Of a stretch of DNA of 16,296 bases, positions 15,231 to 16,296 are shown one piece after another. Numbering within the stretch: position 1 is the stretch's first letter; every line of letters begins with the position of its first letter. Origin of the DNA: Gracilimonas sp031581265 (lineage in GTDB: Bacteria; Bacteroidota; Rhodothermia; Balneolales; Balneolaceae); NCBI RefSeq assembly GCF_031581265.1, contig NZ_JAVLBQ010000049.1, positions 1-16,296 of the forward strand, read 5' to 3'. The translations under genes and the position numbers were made by a program. The notes beneath the pieces are model-generated. The model was not told the DNA's origin and did not search any database. It was given only the letters and a program-made list of their open reading frames with translations.

Positions 15231-15872
15231 CTAATTAATAACAGACGTTTTATTGTGAATTTCTACGAAGCCACCTTTTGGTCCCGGTACAGGTCCTGTT
15301 ACCAGCATCAGGTTTGAATCCTCAAGAATCTTGGCAACATTAAGGTTTTTAGTTTTAACCCTTTCATTACCTGATTGACCAGCCATCCGCATTCCTTTGA
15401 ATACTTTTGATGGATCGGATGCATTACCGATAGCTCCAGGAGCTCTCATTCGGTTGTGCTGACCGTGAGTAGCATCTCCAACACCACTGAAATTGTGGCG
15501 TTTAACTACACCGGTAAAACCACGTCCTTTTGAAGTACCAACAACATCAACAGTATCACCTACTGAAAATACATCACTGATAGTAAGTTCATCACCTACA
15601 TCAAGTCCTTCAGGTATAAAATCTCTGAATTCTACTACCTGATATTTTGGTGATACACCTGCTTTTTCAAAGTGGCCATTTACGGCTTTTGATACATTTT
15701 TTTCACTTCGATCATAAGAAGCAAGTTGTACAGCTGTATAGCCGTCCGTTTCTTCTGTTTTGATCTGGGTAATTGAACAAGGTTCAATTTCGATAACAGT
15801 AACCGGTACATTTCTACCGTTGTTATCAAACACGCTTGTCATACCAACTTTTTTTCCTATCAAACCACTCAT
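15231..15872 (-). CDS. rplC: 50S ribosomal protein L3
   Basis: L3 is an assembly initiator of the large subunit whose central extension reaches the peptidyl transferase centre. The 213-residue protein starts MSGLIGKKVGMTSVFD and contains the extension KGRGFTGVVKRHNFSGVGDA and THGQHNRMRAPGAIGNASDP, with the diagnostic VFKGMRMAGQSGNERV. The glutamine methylated by PrmB in E. coli (GQNQTPG) is not conserved here (GNASDPS), as in many bacteria outside the proteobacteria. AAAGGA stands about 10 bases before the ATG at 15872. Confidence 0.98.
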   Translation of the reverse strand: MSGLIGKKVGMTSVFDNNGRNVPVTVIEIEPCSITQIKTEETDGYTAVQLASYDRSEKNVSKAVNGHFEKAGVSPKYQVVEFRDFIPEGLDVGDELTISDVFSVGDTVDVVGTSKGRGFTGVVKRHNFSGVGDATHGQHNRMRAPGAIGNASDPSKVFKGMRMAGQSGNERVKTKNLNVAKILEDSNLMLVTGPVPGPKGGFVEIHNKTSVIN

Positions 15873-15898
15873 CGTGTTCGAGTCCTTTTATTATCTAT

Positions 15899-16210
15899 CT
15901 ATACTTTAATTTCTACGTCAACACCGGAAGGCAATTCCAGCTTCATCAATGCATCAACGGTTTGTGAACCTGTAGACAGAATATCAATCAGTCGCTTATG
16001 AGATCTATACTCAAATTGCTCCCGAGATTTCTTGTCAACAAATACAGACTTGTTAACCGTTATGATGCTTTTACGAGTTGGCAGCGGGATTGGGCCCGAT
16101 ACTACCGCACCGGTAGATTTCACAGTCTGAATAATCTTTTCAGCTGATTTATCGATCAGGTTATGATCGTATGACTTCAATTTGATTCTGATTTTCTGTT
16201 GTGTTGCCAC
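15899..16210 (-). CDS. rpsJ: 30S ribosomal protein S10, GTG start
   Basis: S10 is a head protein of the small subunit and, as NusE, pairs with NusB in antitermination of rRNA transcription. The 103-residue product has KIRIKLKSYDHNLIDKSAEK near its start, then GPIPLPTRKSIITVNKS and the loop SREQFEYRSHKRLIDI, ending with LPSGVDVEIKV. The start codon is GTG at 16210 (MATQQKIRI) with AAGGA 7 bases upstream; the family N-terminus fits this choice. It follows tuf by only 10 bases, so it is not led by a separate S10-operon leader. Confidence 0.97.
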   Translation of the reverse strand: MATQQKIRIKLKSYDHNLIDKSAEKIIQTVKSTGAVVSGPIPLPTRKSIITVNKSVFVDKKSREQFEYRSHKRLIDILSTGSQTVDALMKLELPSGVDVEIKV

Positions 16211-16220
16211 GATCAGATCC

Positions 16221-16296
16221 TTAGTCTAAGATTTTAGTTACAACTCCGGCACCTACGGTACGTCCGCCCTCGCGAATCGCAAACCGCAGTCCTTCT
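16221..16296 (-). CDS. tuf: elongation factor Tu, C-terminal fragment (runs off right edge)
   Basis: EF-Tu carries aminoacyl-tRNA to the ribosome as a GTP complex. Only the last 24 complete codons lie in the window, reading EGLRFAIREGGRTVGAGVVT and then KILD before the TAA at 16221-16223. The segment RFAIREGGRTVGAGVV is the domain 3 signature at the very end of EF-Tu and does not fit EF-G. The rest of the gene is beyond position 16296. The 10-base gap to rpsJ suggests tuf and the S10 cluster are cotranscribed, as in the common order rpsL-rpsG-fusA-tuf-rpsJ; the first three genes are not seen here. Confidence 0.95.
   Translation of the reverse strand, partial: EGLRFAIREGGRTVGAGVVTKILD

Noticed and set aside
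16221..16296. The right-edge fragment as the end of fusA (EF-G)
   Set aside because: RFAIREGGRTVGAGVV is the end of EF-Tu; EF-G ends differently.

Overview
The window is a chromosomal block of translation genes, all read on the minus strand. It comes from a bacterium of the Bacteroidota/Rhodothermota/Balneolota group. My best guess is a marine Balneolales-like organism, a tentative placement from overall protein character. Evidence for the broader group: the gene order secY-map-infA-rpmJ-rpsM-rpsK-rpsD-rpoA-rplQ, a long charged tail on L17, an L36 with no zinc-binding cysteines, and a 16S promoter whose -10 region fits the Bacteroidota form TAnnTTTG. The protein genes are moderately AT-rich and the 16S part is visibly richer in GC.

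Reading in the direction of transcription (high to low coordinates), the window opens with the last codons of tuf (EF-Tu) at the right edge. A merged S10-spc-alpha cluster follows: rpsJ, rplC, rplD, rplW, rplB, rpsS, rplV, rpsC, rplP, rpmC, rpsQ, rplN, rplX, rplE, rpsN, rpsH, rplF, rplR, rpsE, rplO, secY, map, infA, rpmJ, rpsM, rpsK, rpsD, rpoA and rplQ. Gaps are 1 to 26 bases, with overlaps at rplD/rplW (4 bases) and map/infA (8 bases). There is no room for an internal terminator or a long regulatory leader, so about 14.6 kb probably forms one transcript or a few overlapping ones. The products build the small and large ribosomal subunits, start translation (IF1), remove the initiator methionine (Map), insert membrane proteins (SecY) and transcribe DNA (RpoA).

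After rplQ comes a 305-base non-coding stretch (1314-1618). It holds a probable terminator for the protein operon, an AT-rich upstream element, a strong rRNA-type promoter, and a leader with inverted repeats and boxA-like sequences. The 5' part of a 16S rRNA gene then runs off the left edge; its last 200 or so bases, including the anti-Shine-Dalgarno tail, lie outside.

This is a conserved housekeeping region and I see no new biological system in it. The points worth a second look are the missing rpmD (L30) between rpsE and rplO, the cysteine-free L36, the UUG start of rpsC without a Shine-Dalgarno sequence, the mixed ribosome-binding-site pattern along the operon, the charged tails on L17 and S3, and the architecture of the rRNA promoter directly behind the protein operon.
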